Source: Sipunculus nudus (Eukaryota; Annelida; Sipuncula; Golfingiida; Sipunculidae). Taken from it: DNA of 64,000 nucleotides. This document shows, in pieces, positions 61,011 to 64,000 of this stretch. Position 1 is the first letter of the stretch. Every line of letters begins with the position of its first letter. A program made the translations under genes and the position numbers. A model generated the notes under the pieces. That model did no database searches. It was not told the DNA's origin and worked only from the letters and a program-made list of their open reading frames with translations. The stretch lies in the NCBI GenBank assembly GCA_026874595.1, contig CM049322.1, positions 39,922,840 through 39,986,839 of the forward strand, written 5' to 3'.

Positions 61011-61511
61011 CAGGCAAAGTGAAAAAAATATGCTGATTATTCGTGTTAAATTTATTGAAACGCGGAAAAAATCATCATAATGATGTGATGTACTAGTTGA
61101 CAAAGACAAATACTCTTTTAAATTGAGGCTCTTATTAGCTGTTATCCTTCAAAAAATTCAAAAATTGTTATAAAGGATGACCCACTTATTTTGAATCTGG
61201 ATATATAAAAATATAAAAAATTTTCACTTTATTTTCTTGCTTTTACAGGGGTTCATCTTTTATACTTTGTCATATGTTTAAGACTTTTATAAAGGACTAA
61301 AGATAAACTAATCAGAAAATAAGAAAGGACTTAAGTTTAACTTAATCAGTAAATAAGGAACCTGATATGTTAAGGTTCTTTTATAGCAATTACTTTCTAT
61401 TTTTTTAGATTAGATCAGGTGTCCTACATATATTACTTAATTTATTACCTCTTTCCATCAAATAATTGCACCATAATTATTATAAATATGCTACAGAAAC
61501 CTAACCGTTAA

Positions 61512-62083
61512 ATGCTGCAAACAGCCATTATCCTTTACAGTTTCAATCAATTTCATAGATATGTTAATCATAAGTTTAATAGATTACTCACTGTACACAG
61601 CAAACTGTCAAGGCCCATGGAAAAGCCATGTACTGATTTTGTTCTGTCTTTATATCAATATAAGTCTGTAGCTTTACAATTTATGACACTATTTCAGCGA
61701 GTGTTATTATGGTTTCGACTATCTTTGAAATCAGACACAGTTAATTTCCTGTCAGGTTGGGCATCACCACTCGTCAATTATTATAACTCCACCCAGTATC
61801 TGGATGCACATGAATCCACTAACTCAGTTAACATGAGAGCCCTGAGCCGTGCCAATTCTCTGTGGAAATTATGCAGAAAATACATTAAACGACTCAGAGA
61901 TCGTTAAAAATCAAGGGCCAGTCTATAGCACTTGATGCTCTGAAGGAACTCGCAGTACAATTTTGGCGCGTGCTCATGCTTCAAATCTACGAACTATCCC
62001 GTTCTCGAGAGGGTGTTGCAGGATCGTATTTATCTAAAACCCAGACAAAATCAAAGTTGCGTGATTCCTTGCTGGTCTGTTAT
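61512..62083 (+). pseudogene. Possible decayed coding region, unknown
   Basis: The longest ORF of the window (61512-61907, 131 codons) ends at TAA. A second frame then opens at about 61887 and runs to a TGA at 62081-62083 (about 65 codons), with protein-like composition (a KELAVQFWRVLMLQIYELSR segment). GC content rises across the join. Two successive open frames in one direction, with a shift between them, are what an old pseudogene or transposon relic would look like. I recognise no domain, and a chance origin is possible. Confidence 0.25.
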
Positions 62084-62089
62084 TGATTC

Positions 62090-63210
62090 ATTATATGGCA
62101 TGGTAAAAAAAATCCTGCCACGGCTTGTCTACAAATATTGATGAAATGGGTGTTTTATGGAATATGGCTAAAGCTATTTTCACGTCATATGCCATGTGGG
62201 TGCCGCCAAAATGGAATATAAATCATAATATATTGTAGCCCAGACTTCCGGACCAGATTGCGGGAAGACTGACTCACAGGAGGCATTTTAACCTTCTCCT
62301 GTCAAACCAAATTTACCACAAACCTTGCGCTACTATTTTCTAAGGTTCATAATGTTGCCTATAGAGGTCAGTATTTGTTGGAGGTCTTCATATTTTTTGA
62401 CGATTATTTTATATTTCAAATTTTATAACTTTGGCCTGTAGGGGCATTGTCCTCAAAGATAAATGAGTTGATCAATTCTACAGACCATCAATAAGCTAGG
62501 CCACTCAAAAATCATTTATTACACAAATTGTATAGACAAAAACTTGGAGCACACAGCCAGGCAATTTTATGCTTTTGAAAATGTATTTAAGTCAAGAAAA
62601 AATATGTATAAAGTTCATTGAAGATGAAAGTTCTTGAAATGGATTGTGCTGAGCACTGGATATAGCAGAATGTCAGACTGAGTACTTTGTGCCTGCCTTC
62701 ATAAAAAAAATATACAAATTAATTCTAGTGTCAGTTTTTGATTTGCTGTAAAAGAAAGTGTCTGCCTTTGACATACTGTCTTTTAAAACTTTGACATCCT
62801 TTCGATATGATAACTGGATTTTTTAAATCACCTTGTTGTTTTGGAAATTATACATTTCATATATTTTAGTCTTTTTTTTATATAGAAAATAGCAGACATC
62901 AAGGTTTTAAAGGATTTTGAAAAGAATGAAATGGCCAAAAATCACAACTTAAAAAAATATATGATTTTTTTTTTTTAGGATTATAAAATGAAAATGATTT
63001 CTTTGGAACTTATCACAATTAGATTCATTAAGGTGGCCAAAAATTGACCCAAGGCGCTGTTCTCTGGTACAAAATTAAATTTCTGATCCCTATGGCGTAG
63101 ACAGCATGTAATACCGGAAACAGTTCATACTTTCTTTAGTGCGGAATCAAATTCCTGCGAAATCTAACAAAAATCTGCACCTGGTGACGAATGGCATTAT
63201 TGGATAGTGT
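62090..63210. other. Non-coding AT-rich DNA
   Basis: A/T runs. Nothing recognised. Confidence 0.45.
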
Positions 63211-63217
63211 CTAGACG

Positions 63218-63420
63218 GTGGCTCTATTCACCTTCAGCCCCATTCAGCACGCATGGTTGCCTGATAAGTCAGTGCTGCGGTGTGCAGCCAGAGGCATTGT
63301 GGGTACTTTTGGATTATTTGCCGAACCTGCTGGTACCCAGGCTTATTTGATGGATGAACTAAGGGCAGCCGGCCCATGTCTAATGAGTTTAGTTACGTAC
63401 GTTTTGGCATGAAAAAATAA
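63218..63420 (+). other. Coding-like segment ending next to a polyadenylation signal
   Basis: A frame open for 64 codons, with mixed, protein-like composition (CAARGIVGTFGLFAEPAGTQ), ends at TGA (63410-63412). AATAAA follows within about four bases. The block is GC-richer than its flanks. It could be the end of a terminal exon, but no acceptor with a pyrimidine tract is seen upstream and a signal this close to the stop is unusual. Confidence 0.2.
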
Positions 63421-63531
63421 AGATCTTACGAGATTTGTTTCACTTTAGTTTATGGACTCCCGTGCTTTTAATGTCCATCTGTATTTTTGGCTGACATGAT
63501 TTTATCAAGTTGGGACAATAACCATGTCTGT

Positions 63532-63575
63532 CAGGGGTGGATCCAGGGTTTAGGAAAAGGAGGGGTCCAAGCTAG
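63532..63575 (+). mobile_element. Fragment of the CAG...GGATCC MITE family
   Basis: CAGGGGTGGATCCAGGGTTT starts a segment that matches about 31 of 39 bases with the left end of the element at 6978. No right end is visible before the window ends, so this is a truncated or internally deleted copy. Confidence 0.55.
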
Positions 63576-64000
63576 GAGGACAATTGACTAATAACATTTA
63601 ATTTGTAATCATGCTAAATCCAAGCTAATCCAGATCCTCAGAAGTTTCTCTGCTACATCGATTAAAACAGAGATATCCTAAGGTTAAACTGTATGGCATT
63701 ATTCAAATGGGAACCTTCTTCATTTATAATAAGTGGGGCGTGATCCTTGTATGCCTTGTCTAGTTCACATAGCTTTCGTTAATACCATGGAGGGTCCAGC
63801 ATAGAAACTCCAGGTAATAATAAATTTTAAATTTTAAAATTAATATCCCTGATTATCAATCTTTTATAAAGTAGCTTCATCAGTTAATGAAGGTTTATCA
63901 AAGTGCATATAATTCTAGACTTGCATCATATCAAACGAAGTGTAAAAAAAGGTTATACAAATACTTAATATTTAAATAAGCAAATTTAGACTTTGGCAAG
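63576..64000. other. Non-coding AT-rich DNA
   Basis: Nothing recognised up to the window edge. Confidence 0.45.

Overview
This window looks like AT-rich nuclear DNA from an invertebrate, most likely a mollusc. It is nearly all non-coding: there are no operons, no long ORFs (the longest is 131 codons) and no ribosomal or tRNA genes. There are many microsatellites, minisatellites, tRNA-derived SINE fragments and MITE-sized inverted-repeat elements. The GGAC-repeat element with a terminal hairpin near 4 kb, and the element built on AGGTCAAAGGTCAAGGTCA near 40-43.5 kb, are of kinds I associate with bivalve and gastropod genomes. That association is from memory and was not searched.

The best protein-coding evidence is one short exon on the + strand at 34403-34587. 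It has a good 3' splice acceptor, an ATG followed by a basic and hydrophobic signal-peptide-like stretch, and a phase-1 CAAG/GTAAGA donor. This is the usual layout for the first coding exon of a secreted or cell-surface protein with a long first intron. I see no later exon of it, so everything downstream could be its intron. A second, weaker candidate first coding exon lies at 48586-48799 (+, phase-0 donor). Other coding-like stretches without convincing splice sites are at 47.8-48.1, 55.8-56.1 (-), 61.5-62.1 and 63.2-63.4 kb.

Layout. 0-12.3 kb: a 77-bp duplication, a pogo/Tigger-like MITE, a 2 x 681-bp repeat ending in a GGAC microsatellite and hairpin, a second MITE, a SINE, a 4 x 82-bp array, another SINE relic, and a sharp 289-bp TIR element. 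14-20.6 kb: several minisatellites, one of which stays open as an 18-codon repeat, and a TATA/CCAAT promoter-like block at 18.6 kb. 20.6-33.2 kb: mostly plain AT-rich DNA with a DR5 nuclear-receptor site, SINE relics, a perfect 62-bp duplication and a degenerate minisatellite. 33.5-34.9 kb: a less AT-rich island with the signal-peptide exon and a nested GGATC palindrome cluster. 40.08-43.53 kb: the most striking object, a 3.45-kb Helitron-like element whose body is a higher-order tandem array (570-bp period) carrying about eighteen clusters of nuclear-receptor half-sites. 49.25-49.82 kb: a TIR-bounded segment with CRE sites and a perfect palindrome. 60.4-61.0 kb: a motif-dense, enhancer-like block with a perfect RFX X-box.

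I cannot link the genes into a pathway. The recurring theme is nuclear-receptor half-site DNA (AGGTCA), present in the mobile element and as isolated DR1, DR5 and inverted DR0/DR1 sites elsewhere.
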